Translations under genes and position numbers: made by a program | Notes under the pieces: model-generated | Database searches by the model: none | What the model saw: only the letters and a program-made list of their open reading frames with translations | What the model was told of the DNA's origin: nothing | DNA from: Alterisphingorhabdus sp038748365 | GTDB taxonomy: Bacteria > Pseudomonadota > Alphaproteobacteria > Sphingomonadales > Sphingomonadaceae | Reading direction: 5' to 3' | Length of the DNA: 64,000 nucleotides | Assembly: GCA_038748365.1 (NCBI GenBank) | Contig: JBCDIZ010000004.1 | Coordinates: forward strand, 62,001 to 126,000 | Shown: in pieces, positions 8,997-17,700 of the stretch | Layout of the letters: the number at the start of each line of letters is the position of its first letter | Numbering within the stretch: position 1 is the first letter of the stretch

Positions 8997-9992
8997 TTAG
9001 TTGAGTGCATTTTCGGCCTGTAGCATCAGCTCGGCGATAATCTCGGAAACACTCTGTTCTTCGGTGACTAAGCCAACTGACTGACCAGCCATGAGCGAGC
9101 CATTATCCACATCGCCATCAATTACGGCGCGTTTCAGGGCTCCGGCCCAAAAATGTTCAATTTCCAACTGCGCGGCCTTCATGTCGACTTCGCCCGCATC
9201 AAGCATATTGGCAACTTCACGCTGTTTGGCAGTGAATTCCTCGGTGCCCTTGTTTTTGAGAGCGCGCACCGGGATCACCGGAAGCCGTGGGTCGATTTGG
9301 ACGCTGGCGACCGCATCGCGGGCATTGCCTTTGAGGAACGCTTTCTTGAAGTTCTCATGCGCGATGCATTCCTGTGCACAGACAAAACGGGTGCCGAGCT
9401 GCACGCCTGCTGCGCCCATTTCGAGATAGCTGGCAATCGCTTCGCCGCGGCCAATGCCGCCGGCGACAAAAACCGGGATATCCTTTGCAATTTGCGGCAG
9501 CATCTCCTGCGCCAATACGCCGGTTGCGACTGGGCCGATATGCCCGCCGGCCTCCATGCCCTCAATCACCAGTGCATCGACGCTGGAGCGGATGAATTTC
9601 TTCGCCAGCGCCATGGCAGGTGCAAAGCAGATCAGCTTGGCTCTGGTTTCCTTGATCGCCTCGATACTGCCTTTGGGAGGCAGGCCACCAGCAAGAACGA
9701 TATGACCAACCTCATGACGCCCACAGATTTCGATCAGCGTCATCAGGTCGGGATGCATGGTAATCAGATTAACGCCAAACGGCTTGTCAGTGCGCTTTTT
9801 GGTCTCGGCAATCTCGGTATCGAGCAATTCCGGCGTCATCGCACCACAGGCAATCACGCCGAATGCGCCCGCATTGGACATGGCGCTGACCAGATGCCGC
9901 TCGGAAATCCAGCTCATCGCGCCGCAAAGGATTGCGGTTTCGCAGCCCAGAAAATCGGTGCCGCGTTGCATTAATGAAAGAGTCTTTTCCAT
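8997..9992 (-). CDS. Nitronate monooxygenase family protein
   Basis: A 331-residue FMN-dependent TIM-barrel protein of the 2-nitropropane dioxygenase / nitronate monooxygenase family. Visible family features are GAMSWISERHLVSAMSNAG near the N-terminus, GMEAGGHIGP (the conserved His loop) and GGIGRGEAIASYLEMGAAGV, which binds the FMN phosphate. I chose ATG 9992 because AGGGA lies eight bases before it; the frame extends ten codons upstream to another ATG at 10022 that lacks such a site. Family members oxidise nitronates, and related members are enoyl-ACP reductases (FabK), so the exact reaction is uncertain. It lies 11 bases after the preceding small gene and may share its transcript with lysC. 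Confidence 0.87.
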   Translation of the reverse strand: MEKTLSLMQRGTDFLGCETAILCGAMSWISERHLVSAMSNAGAFGVIACGAMTPELLDTEIAETKKRTDKPFGVNLITMHPDLMTLIEICGRHEVGHIVLAGGLPPKGSIEAIKETRAKLICFAPAMALAKKFIRSSVDALVIEGMEAGGHIGPVATGVLAQEMLPQIAKDIPVFVAGGIGRGEAIASYLEMGAAGVQLGTRFVCAQECIAHENFKKAFLKGNARDAVASVQIDPRLPVIPVRALKNKGTEEFTAKQREVANMLDAGEVDMKAAQLEIEHFWAGALKRAVIDGDVDNGSLMAGQSVGLVTEEQSVSEIIAELMLQAENALN

Positions 9993-10003
9993 AGCGTGAT
10001 TCC

Positions 10004-10456
10004 CTAGAGACATGTTCCCCATTCAGGCGAGTCCGATTTAGCGATAAGGTCCTCGACGCTGGTCCGCAATTTTACCTGATCCACTTGCAGATACGCCTCA
10101 CCCAGGGCCTTGATATCGCCTTGACATAATTTCTCGGGATCGGCGTCCTGGTTCCCCATTCTCCGTTTGAACCGCGCCAAGGTTTCCTCATCCCATTGAG
10201 GGTCGGTCAGAAAGAAGGCATCCAGCAGAGACAGTGTCCCCTTGAGCGCCTGCCTGTTCTCCAAATATTGATCGGAAAAGCACTTTTCCCCCACGGTAAC
10301 GGCAGTTGTCATTAAAGCTGCGACGCACATCGTTCCGACATCGGGGGCGATATAGGATTCTTCATCTTGCGTTGGTGCGGGGTCGCTTTCCTGTGCGCCG
10401 CTCCATGTTGCCATTAACAGAGCAGGCACCGCAATAATCGCCACTATCGCCTTCAT
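10004..10456 (-). CDS. Hypothetical secreted protein
   Basis: A 150-residue protein I do not recognise. The N-terminus MKAIVAIIAVPALLMATWSG is a signal peptide with likely cleavage before QESDP. The mature part has four cysteines and predicted helices, including a WDEETLARFKRRMG segment. ATG 10456 lies four bases after the lysC stop and has GGAAGA upstream, so the gene is probably in the lysC operon. No catalytic motif is visible; a periplasmic location is inferred. Confidence 0.7.
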   Translation of the reverse strand: MKAIVAIIAVPALLMATWSGAQESDPAPTQDEESYIAPDVGTMCVAALMTTAVTVGEKCFSDQYLENRQALKGTLSLLDAFFLTDPQWDEETLARFKRRMGNQDADPEKLCQGDIKALGEAYLQVDQVKLRTSVEDLIAKSDSPEWGTCL

Positions 10457-10460
10457 GCGA

Positions 10461-11720
10461 TCAGTCTTCCGCATCCAGCCCATAAGCCGTATGCAAAACC
10501 CGCACCGCCAGCTCGGTATAATCCTCTTCGATCAACACGCTGACCTTGATCTCGCTGGTGGTGATCGCCTGGATATTGACGCCGCGATCAGCGAGCGCGG
10601 AGAACATCGTGCTGGCCACACCGGCATGGCTGCGCATGCCGACGCCGACGACCGATATTTTGGCGACATTGGTGTCGGAGATCAGGCGGTTATAGCCGAT
10701 TTCGTCCTTGGCTTGGTCGAGCAGGTCGAGTGCGCGGGGCAGGTCGGCCTGGGGCACGGTGAAGGTCACATCGGTCTCGCCTTTGTCGCGGCCGACATTC
10801 TGAATGATCATATCGACATTGATCGCCGCATCGGCGAGCGGGATAAAGATCGCCGCCACCGCGCCCGGCTTGTCGGGGACGCGGGTAAGGGTAATTTTCG
10901 CTTCATTCTTGTCATAGGCGATGCCGCTGATCAGCTGGCGTTCCATTTCGCTTTCCTCCACTTCGTCATCGCTGACGATCAATGTTCCGGGCAGGCTGTC
11001 CGCTGGCGGCGCATCATCGCCGGTAAAGGATGACAGCACCTGAATGCGTACATTTTCCTTCATCGCCAGACCGACCGAGCGCGTTTGCAGCACCTTGGCG
11101 CCGACACTGGCGAGTTCCAGCATTTCCTCGAATGTCAGTTGCTTCAGCTTGCGCGCCTTGGCTACGATGCGCGGGTCGGTGGTATAGACGCCATCAACAT
11201 CGGTATAGATATCGCAGCGATCGGCCTTCACCGCCGCGGCCACCGCCACCGCGCTGGTATCCGAGCCACCACGACCCAAAGTCGCCACCCGGCCATCATC
11301 GCTCAAGCCCTGAAAGCCGGGGATGATGGCAATCTCGCCGGACTGCATGGAGCTGAGCAGTGCATCGGTCTCAATCTCCTCAACCCGGGCCTTGCTATGC
11401 GCCTCAATCGTGCGCACGGGCAACTGCCAGCCCATCCAGCTACGGGCCTTGGCGCCCAACGACTGTAAGGCAATCGCCAACAGGCCCGATGTCACCTGCT
11501 CGCCGCTGGCAACGACGACATCATATTCCGCCGGATCATAGAGCGAGCTCGCCTCACGGCAGAAATTAATCAGCCTGTCGGTCTCGCCCGCCATGGCAGA
11601 CACGACCACCGCGACTTCATGCCCGGCATCGGCTTGGCGCTTGACCAACTGCGCCACCCGGCGGATGCGCTCAATACCCGCCATCGACGTGCCGCCAAAT
11701 TTCATTACGATACGCGCCAT
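10461..11720 (-). CDS. lysC: Aspartate kinase
   Basis: A 419-residue aspartokinase that phosphorylates aspartate at the entry to lysine, threonine, methionine and diaminopimelate synthesis. The N-terminal kinase domain begins with MARIVMKFGGTSMAG, the family hallmark, and includes GRGGSDTSAVAVAAA for nucleotide binding. The C-terminus (about residues 265-419) holds two ACT domains that normally bind lysine or threonine for feedback inhibition. The frame runs further upstream to 11912, but similarity starts at ATG 11720, which I take as the start. It is divergent from ubiG, with about 100 bases between them that must hold both promoters. Confidence 0.95.
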   Translation of the reverse strand: MARIVMKFGGTSMAGIERIRRVAQLVKRQADAGHEVAVVVSAMAGETDRLINFCREASSLYDPAEYDVVVASGEQVTSGLLAIALQSLGAKARSWMGWQLPVRTIEAHSKARVEEIETDALLSSMQSGEIAIIPGFQGLSDDGRVATLGRGGSDTSAVAVAAAVKADRCDIYTDVDGVYTTDPRIVAKARKLKQLTFEEMLELASVGAKVLQTRSVGLAMKENVRIQVLSSFTGDDAPPADSLPGTLIVSDDEVEESEMERQLISGIAYDKNEAKITLTRVPDKPGAVAAIFIPLADAAINVDMIIQNVGRDKGETDVTFTVPQADLPRALDLLDQAKDEIGYNRLISDTNVAKISVVGVGMRSHAGVASTMFSALADRGVNIQAITTSEIKVSVLIEEDYTELAVRVLHTAYGLDAED

Positions 11721-11820
11721 GGGGTGTAATATGGTCCTGTTTTCATTGGATGGCTTCCCATCGTGATGATCGGTTGCCATATGGGATATACTCAAACGCT
11801 GATAATCAGAGGTGCCAGAC

Positions 11821-12564
11821 ATGGCAAGCACAGGAACCGCCGCAACCGGATCAATTGTCGACAGCGAGGCCGAGCATTTTGGCAAGCTCGCGGCTGACTG
11901 GTGGGATCCCAAAGGCTCATCGGCAATGCTGCATCGGCTTAATCCGGTGCGGCTGGGCTATATTCGTGAGGCGATTGATCGCCATTTTGAAGGCAATCCA
12001 CGCGACCGCCGGCCGCTGGCGGGCAAAAAGGTGCTGGATGTCGGCTGTGGTGCGGGGCTGTTATGCGAACCATTGGCGCGGCTCGGCGGGGATGTGACCG
12101 GGCTGGATGCAGCGGCGGAGAATATCGCGGTGGCCGCAGAGCACGCAGTGCAAAGCGGGCTGGAAATCGATTATCGCCATGAGGCAGTGGAAGACCTCAA
12201 GCTAGATAGCTTTGATCTGGTCACCGCAATGGAGGTGATCGAGCATGTTGCCGATCCTGCAAGTTTTGCCGCATCGCTGGCGGACAAGCTGGCGCCCGAT
12301 GGTTTAATGATCGTTTCCACCCCGAACCGCACGCCGCTGTCGCGCCTGCTGATGGTTGAGGGAGCTGAGCTTGCCGGCATGATCCCGCGCGGTACGCATG
12401 ACTGGGACAAATTTCTCAAGCCCGAAGAACTGGAAGCGCTTTTTGCTGAACAGGGGCTGGTGATGCAGCATGTGACCGGCATTGCCTTTAATCCGGCAAA
12501 AGGGCTGCATCTTAGCGACAATATCGCGCTTAACTATATCGCCTGTTTGCACCACGCAAAGTGA
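11821..12564 (+). CDS. ubiG: Ubiquinone biosynthesis O-methyltransferase
   Basis: A 247-residue SAM-dependent methyltransferase. Motif I is VLDVGCGAGLLCEPLARLG and motif II is LVTAMEVIEHV, both typical of UbiG/Coq3, which carries out both O-methylations in ubiquinone synthesis. The N-terminal DWWDPKGSSAMLHRLNPVR stretch is a UbiG signature. ATG 11821 is preferred over a GTG at 11812 because AGAGG lies eight bases before the ATG. The gene is divergent from lysC and overlaps the next gene by four bases (GTGA), so the acetyltransferase is translationally coupled. Confidence 0.94.
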   Translation: MASTGTAATGSIVDSEAEHFGKLAADWWDPKGSSAMLHRLNPVRLGYIREAIDRHFEGNPRDRRPLAGKKVLDVGCGAGLLCEPLARLGGDVTGLDAAAENIAVAAEHAVQSGLEIDYRHEAVEDLKLDSFDLVTAMEVIEHVADPASFAASLADKLAPDGLMIVSTPNRTPLSRLLMVEGAELAGMIPRGTHDWDKFLKPEELEALFAEQGLVMQHVTGIAFNPAKGLHLSDNIALNYIACLHHAK

Positions 12565-13025
12565 GGCACGCTGTGCAATTTCGCGACTATCAACCGGGAG
12601 ACAAAGCCGCCTGTTTGGCGCTATTCGACAGCAATGTGCCGCGCTATTTCGATCCCAGTGAACGGCAGATGTTTGGCGCTTTTCTGGATGATCCACGCGG
12701 CCCGTATCTCGTGCTGGAGTTGGATAGCGAGATTGTGGGCTGCGGCGGTTATGCGCATGAGGAGATAGATAAGGAGGGTGTCCGTGCGGCCAGTTTCACC
12801 TGGGGCATGGTCGATAATGCACGGCACAAGATGGGACTGGGCAGGGCATTGGCCGAACACCGACTGGCGATGATCCGGCAGGAACCTGACCTTGATGAGA
12901 TACGGTTATCGACCACGCCCGATGTTGCGCCATTTTTCGCGCGTTTTGGCTTTGTCGGAGGGCCGGTCGAAAAGGATGGCTATGCACCCGGCATGGACAA
13001 GGTCGAGATGCGGATGAGGCTTTAA
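12561..13025 (+). CDS. GNAT family N-acetyltransferase
   Basis: A 154-residue GNAT-fold protein. The central strand EIVGCGGYAHE and the acetyl-CoA loop region RHKMGLGRALAEHRLAMIRQ fit the fold. The GTG start at 12561 overlaps the ubiG stop by four bases; a second in-frame GTG at 12573 is an alternative start. The substrate is unknown, and GNAT genes often differ in target even when the context is conserved. The stop codon is followed directly by a GC-rich inverted repeat. Confidence 0.82.
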   Translation: MRHAVQFRDYQPGDKAACLALFDSNVPRYFDPSERQMFGAFLDDPRGPYLVLELDSEIVGCGGYAHEEIDKEGVRAASFTWGMVDNARHKMGLGRALAEHRLAMIRQEPDLDEIRLSTTPDVAPFFARFGFVGGPVEKDGYAPGMDKVEMRMRL

Positions 13026-13136
13026 ATATCCTCCCCGGGACGGGGAGGTGGCAGACGCGAAGCGGCTGACGGAGGGGGCTTTCCACTCGCGTTGCGTCAA
13101 GTGGCTATCCCCCTCCCCGTAAACGGGGAGGATATT
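13025..13136. repeat. Intergenic inverted repeat with CCTCCCCG/CGGGGAGG arms
   Basis: The outer arms AATATCCTCCCCG (13025-13037) and CGGGGAGGATATT (13124-13136) are perfect inverted copies. Each end also folds into a smaller hairpin of CCTCCCCG against CGGGGAGG. The interior reads like other GC-rich intergenic elements of sphingomonads. It starts at the stop codon of the acetyltransferase gene. It is probably a non-autonomous repeat (REP or MITE-like) that may also act as a transcript end. No transposase is encoded in the window. Confidence 0.7.
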
Positions 13137-13146
13137 CGGAACCAGA

Positions 13147-13164
13147 CCCCCGCCTGCGCGGGGG
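13147..13164. terminator. GC-rich hairpin between convergent genes
   Basis: CCCCCGC pairs with GCGGGGG around a CTGC loop between the convergent acetyltransferase and GST genes. There is no T-run on either side, so intrinsic termination is uncertain. A second, weaker inverted repeat (AACCC ... GGGTT) follows at 13167-13201. Confidence 0.35.
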
Positions 13165-13199
13165 CTAACCCTTCGGAACGCTTCGCATTCCGTAGCGGG

Positions 13200-13871
13200 T
13201 TAGAAGTCCACCTGATCATAATGCGCGGGCGGCTTGATCACTTCCATCCGTTCCGAAAGTAGGGGGCGAAAGGAAGGGCGTGATTTGAACACGCTGTACC
13301 ATCCTTTCGTTTGCTCATGGCCGCGCCAGTCAATGCCGCCGAGATAATCCGCCACCGAGATTTGCGCCGCAGCAGCGAGATCCGCGAGGGTTAAGGTTGC
13401 TCCGGCGAGCCAGCTGCGATGGTCAATCAGATAGTCGAGATAGTCGAGATGGGTATTGGCCAGCCGCATCGCCTCGCGCAGAACGCGTCCCTCTGGCGGC
13501 TGGCGTGTGACCAGCCGCTTGGTCATGCGCTCATGCAATAAAGGCGCGACAACATCGCCATAAAACTGCTCATCGGCCCAAGCGATGAGTCGCCGTGTTT
13601 CGGCGCGATAGGCGGCAGTGCCAGCCAGCATCGGCGCTTTCTCTTCGGTTTCCTCAAGATACTCGCAAATGGCCTGGCTGTCCGCCAATACCAGCTTGCG
13701 TTCCGCGTGCACCATGGTTGGCGTCCGCCCGACCGGGTTCATGTCGAGAAAATCATCGCGCATTTCCCATGGGTTTTCACGCACCAGATCATAGCCAATG
13801 CCTTTTTCACTCATCAGCAGACGGACTTTGCGCGAAAAGGGACAGAGCGGGAATTGATAGAGTTGCCACAT
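13200..13871 (-). CDS. Glutathione S-transferase family protein
   Basis: A 223-residue GST-fold protein. The thioredoxin-like N-domain starts MWQLYQFPLCPFSRKVRLL with a CPFS active-site loop (Cys at residue 10), followed by the cis-proline segment GRTPTMV and the ADSQAICEYLEE glutathione-binding turn. The helical C-domain includes TLTLADLAAAAQISVADYLG. ATG 13871 begins exactly where the fold begins; an upstream in-frame ATG at 13907 would add 12 unlikely residues, and neither has a clear ribosome-binding site. The substrate is unknown. The gene is monocistronic and convergent with the acetyltransferase gene. Confidence 0.86.
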   Translation of the reverse strand: MWQLYQFPLCPFSRKVRLLMSEKGIGYDLVRENPWEMRDDFLDMNPVGRTPTMVHAERKLVLADSQAICEYLEETEEKAPMLAGTAAYRAETRRLIAWADEQFYGDVVAPLLHERMTKRLVTRQPPEGRVLREAMRLANTHLDYLDYLIDHRSWLAGATLTLADLAAAAQISVADYLGGIDWRGHEQTKGWYSVFKSRPSFRPLLSERMEVIKPPAHYDQVDF

Positions 13872-14222
13872 AGAGCATTCATGCAGGAGCTTTCTGAAGA
13901 GGTCCATAGCCGTCTAGGGCAGCAAGAGTTTTTTCAGTGGAAAGCAGTTCATTCGTAGCTGTGCAGCGGCAATTTCATAACGCTGAGCACCCCAAAAGGC
14001 GGATGAAAATACAGGAATTTTGTCATTCTTGAGGTCTTGTGATAAATCCGCAACATAGATTAAATACTTGTTATATTTTAACAAAATTCAGAAATCTGTA
14101 TGAAATGCTCTATTCTTTCGACAGGCTGCGCGCGATATTCATCGTGACGTTATTTTTCATTGCCTAACCGAAATGCAGGTGCGGGATTATCCCGATGCCT
14201 GATGAAGTAAATAGAGGTAATT
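13872..14222. other. Gene-free stretch upstream of the beta-barrel gene
   Basis: I see no coding region here. The part from about 14020 to 14110 is AT-rich and probably holds the promoter of the following outer-membrane protein gene, but no element is strong enough to call. GAGGTAA just before 14223 serves as ribosome-binding site. Confidence 0.5.
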
Positions 14223-14750
14223 ATGCGTAAATTAAAATATGCTGCTGTTGCAGCTCTTGGTGCAACCGCTGCCCTGGCATCCCCGGCCATGGCGCAGGAT
14301 ACCGGTGAGCCGGAAATCTTTGTCGGCACCCAGATTGGTTATCATGATCTGGGCGACAATTTCATCGGCGACGATGACGGTTTTATCTACGGTGTTTATG
14401 GCGGCGTCGATGTCCCGGTTGGTGATGTGATCTTCCTAGGCCTGGAAGGCAATTTCAACCTCGGTACTAACGCGATTGACAGCGAATATGGTGTTGCCGG
14501 TCGTCTTGGTGCCTATGTTGGTGATCGCACAAAGCTGTTCATCCGCGGTGGTTATCAGGAAGTCAATTTTGATCTCGGTAATGTTGTCGGCCTCCCGGTC
14601 CTTCCGGGTGTCGACGATACCGATGGTGACTATCTGCTTGGCACTGGCGCTGAATTTAAGCTCAATCAAAATCTGTCGCTGCGTGCAGGTGTAGATACAA
14701 TCTCCTTTGATACCGTTCGTCTGACGACCGGTCTTCAGCTGAACTTCTGA
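14223..14750 (+). CDS. Outer-membrane beta-barrel protein (OmpA-like porin fold)
   Basis: A 175-residue protein with a clear signal peptide (MRKLKYAAVAALGATAALAS, cleavage after AMAQ). The mature part alternates hydrophobic and polar residues in about eight short strands (for example FIYGVYGGVDVPVG, VFLGLEGNFNLG and KLFIRGGYQEVNFD). It ends in LQLNF, with the C-terminal phenylalanine recognised by the BAM complex. The size fits a small eight-strand barrel of the OMP_b-brl class. Loops are acidic. It stands alone with its own intrinsic terminator. Its function (structural, adhesion or small porin) cannot be told. Confidence 0.85.
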   Translation: MRKLKYAAVAALGATAALASPAMAQDTGEPEIFVGTQIGYHDLGDNFIGDDDGFIYGVYGGVDVPVGDVIFLGLEGNFNLGTNAIDSEYGVAGRLGAYVGDRTKLFIRGGYQEVNFDLGNVVGLPVLPGVDDTDGDYLLGTGAEFKLNQNLSLRAGVDTISFDTVRLTTGLQLNF

Positions 14751-14758
14751 TCCTATCT

Positions 14759-14786
14759 CCCCTCCCGCTTGCGGGAGGGGTTTTTT
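14759..14786. terminator. Intrinsic terminator after the beta-barrel gene
   Basis: CCCCTCCCG pairs with CGGGAGGGG around CTTG, followed by six T. It serves the plus-strand beta-barrel gene. The minus-strand gltB gene ends at 14785, at the T-run, so the hairpin may also limit read-through from that side. Confidence 0.85.
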
Positions 14787-17700
14787 ATTCCGCGGCGACA
14801 GCCTCTGCCGCATCATCGCTCAGTGGATGCTCAAGCCGTTCGATCATTTCTTTCGGGCAGACTTGCCAGAACTTATCGCGATAGACATCCCAATTGGTGA
14901 GGATTTCCTCGGCCCATTGGCTGCCGGTCATGCGGACATGCTGTTCAATCAGGTGTTTCAGATCCTCTTCCCAATGTGCGCTGGCAAGGCGTTGCCACAG
15001 AATCGATTCGGGATTGGCGTGACGGATAAAATCGTCATCGCGATCAAGCACAAAGGCCATGCCACCGGTCATACCAGCACCGAAATTATGGCCGACATCA
15101 CCAAGGATCACTGCTACGCCGCCGGTCATATATTCGCACGCATTGGCGCCGACGCCTTCGACCACGACATGCGCGCCGCTATTGCGAACGGCAAAGCGCT
15201 CACCGGCTTGCCCGGCGGCGAAGAGATAGCCAGAGGTCGCGCCATAAAGCACAGTGTTGCCGAGAATGACATTGTCATTGCTGACCAGCGGTGAACTGAC
15301 CGTCGGTCGCACGCTGATAATGCCGCCACATAGTCCCTTGCCGACATAGTCATTGGCATCGCCGAAAATTTCCAGCCGCACACCCTGACACAGAAATGCG
15401 CCGAGAGACTGCCCGGCACTGCCGCGTAAGCGGACATGAACATGGCCGTGGGCCAGCGCCTTCATGCCATAGGTCTTAGTGATTTCAGCCGATAGCCTTG
15501 TGCCGACAGCACGATGGGTGTTGCGCACATTATAGGTGAGCTGCATCTTCTCGCGCCGCTCGAAAACCGGTGCGGCATCGCGGATAATTTGCGCGTCGAG
15601 GCTGTCCGGGACTGGGTTGCGATGCGTCTCCAGCGAGAAGCGACGCTCAGTATCCGGCGCATCAACCTTGGCGAGGATTGGATTCAAATCAAGATCATCG
15701 AGATGCTCAGCGCCACGGCTAACCTGACGCAGCAATTCGGTGCGCCCGACAATCTCGTCCAATGTGCGATAGCCAAGCTGTGCCAATATCTCGCGTACTT
15801 CCTCGGCGATAAAGGTCATCAGGTTGATCACCTTCTCCGGGGTTCCGGTAAATTTCTGGCGCAGCCTCTCATCCTGCACGCAGACTCCGACAGGGCAGGT
15901 GTTGCTGTGGCACTGGCGCACCATTATGCAGCCCATAGCGACTAGGCTGAGCGTGCCGATGCCGAACTCTTCCGCGCCCAATATCGCGGCAATGACAATA
16001 TCGCGCCCAGTCTTGAGCCCGCCATCGGTGCGCAGCTTGACCCGGTGGCGCAGATTGTTGAGCGCCAACACCTGATTAGCCTCGCTCAGCCCCATTTCCC
16101 ATGGCGTGCCGGCATTTTTGATGCTGGTTTGCGGGCTGGCCCCGGTGCCGCCATTATGGCCGGAGACAAGGATCACATCGGCATGCGCTTTGGCGACGCC
16201 AGCGGCAATGGTGCCGATCCCGGCCGACGACACCAGCTTGACGCACACCCGCGCACGCGGATTGATCTGTTTCAAATCATAGATAAGCTGCGCCAGATCC
16301 TCGATCGAGTAGATATCATGGTGTGGCGGCGGGCTGATCAGGGTGACGCCCGGTGTAGAGTGGCGCAGTTTTGCGATAAATTCACTGACCTTGAAGCCGG
16401 GAAGCTGGCCGCCTTCGCCGGGCTTGGCTCCTTGAGCGACCTTGATTTCAATCTCCTCACAGGCGCCGAGATATTCCGCCGTCACGCCAAAGCGGCCCGA
16501 TGCCACCTGTTTGATGGGGCTGTTGGCATTGTCGCCATCGGGATAAGGCTGATAGCGTTCCTTGCTCTCGCCGCCTTCGCCAGAGACCGATTTCGCGCCG
16601 ATGCGGTTCATCGCAATCGCTAGCGTCTCATGCGCCTCGGGCGATAATGCACCCAGCGACATGCCCGGCGTGATAAAGCGTTTGCGGATTTCGGTGGTGG
16701 CTTCCACCTCGTCCAGCGGCACTGGCTCGGAGGCGTAGTTAAATTCCATCAGGTCACGCAGCGAGACTGGTGGCAGCGCCTTCACGCCTTCGGAAAAGCG
16801 CAAATAAGACGAATAGCTGTCCCCTGCGACTGCGCTTTGCAGCAGGTGCATCAGCTGTGCCGAATAGCTGTGTGTCTCGCCGCCGGCGCGCTGTTTATAA
16901 AAGCCGCCAATGGGCAGTTTGGCGACCAAAGCATCAAAGGCTGCGTCATGCCGGTCTGTGGCGTTGACGTGCAGCGAGGCATAGCCCTCGCCGGAAATCT
17001 TGCTCGGCATTCCGGGGAACAGATCATTGACCAGCGCCCGGCTCAGCCCCACCGCCTCAAAATTATAGCCGCCGCGATAGCTGGAGATTACCGAGATGCC
17101 CATCTTCGCCATGATCTTCAGCAGACCATCGTCAATCGCCTTGCGATAATTGGCAATACACTGTTCCAGAGTGAGATTTGGGTAAAGATCACGTCCATGT
17201 CGGTCGGCAATCGCTGCCTCTGCGAGATAGGCGTTGACCGTGGTGGCCCCGACGCCGATCATCACCGCATGGTCGTGTGTGGTCATCGCTTCGGAAGCGC
17301 GAACATTGACCGAGGCAAAGGAGCGCAGACCGCGCCGCACCAGATGGGTATGCACCGCTGCGGTGGCGAGGATCATGCTCATCGCCACATTGTCCTTGTC
17401 AATCGCGTCATCGCAGAGGAAAATCTCGGTCTTGCCCTCGCGTACCGCCTGTTCGGCTTCGGTGCGGATGCGAGCGAATGCGGCGCGCATCACTTTGACA
17501 TCGCCATCGGCGGGGAAGGTGCAGCTGATCTCGGCTGCCTGTTTGCCAAAGGCCTGTTTCAGCCGAAACCAGTCGCGATTGCACAGCACCGGGGAGTCGA
17601 GCACCAGCACATCATCATTCTGGCTGTCCTCCTCCAATATGTTCGCCAGATTGGAAAAGCGCGTTTTCAGGCTCATCACATGGCGTTCGCGTAAGGAGTC

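Noticed and set aside
10455..11468. Overlapping plus-strand frames opposite lysC
   Set aside because: They are the reverse of a conserved kinase gene and show no features of real proteins.
13025..13201. CRISPR array near 13025-13201
   Set aside because: Only one copy of each hairpin and no regular repeat-spacer structure or cas gene.
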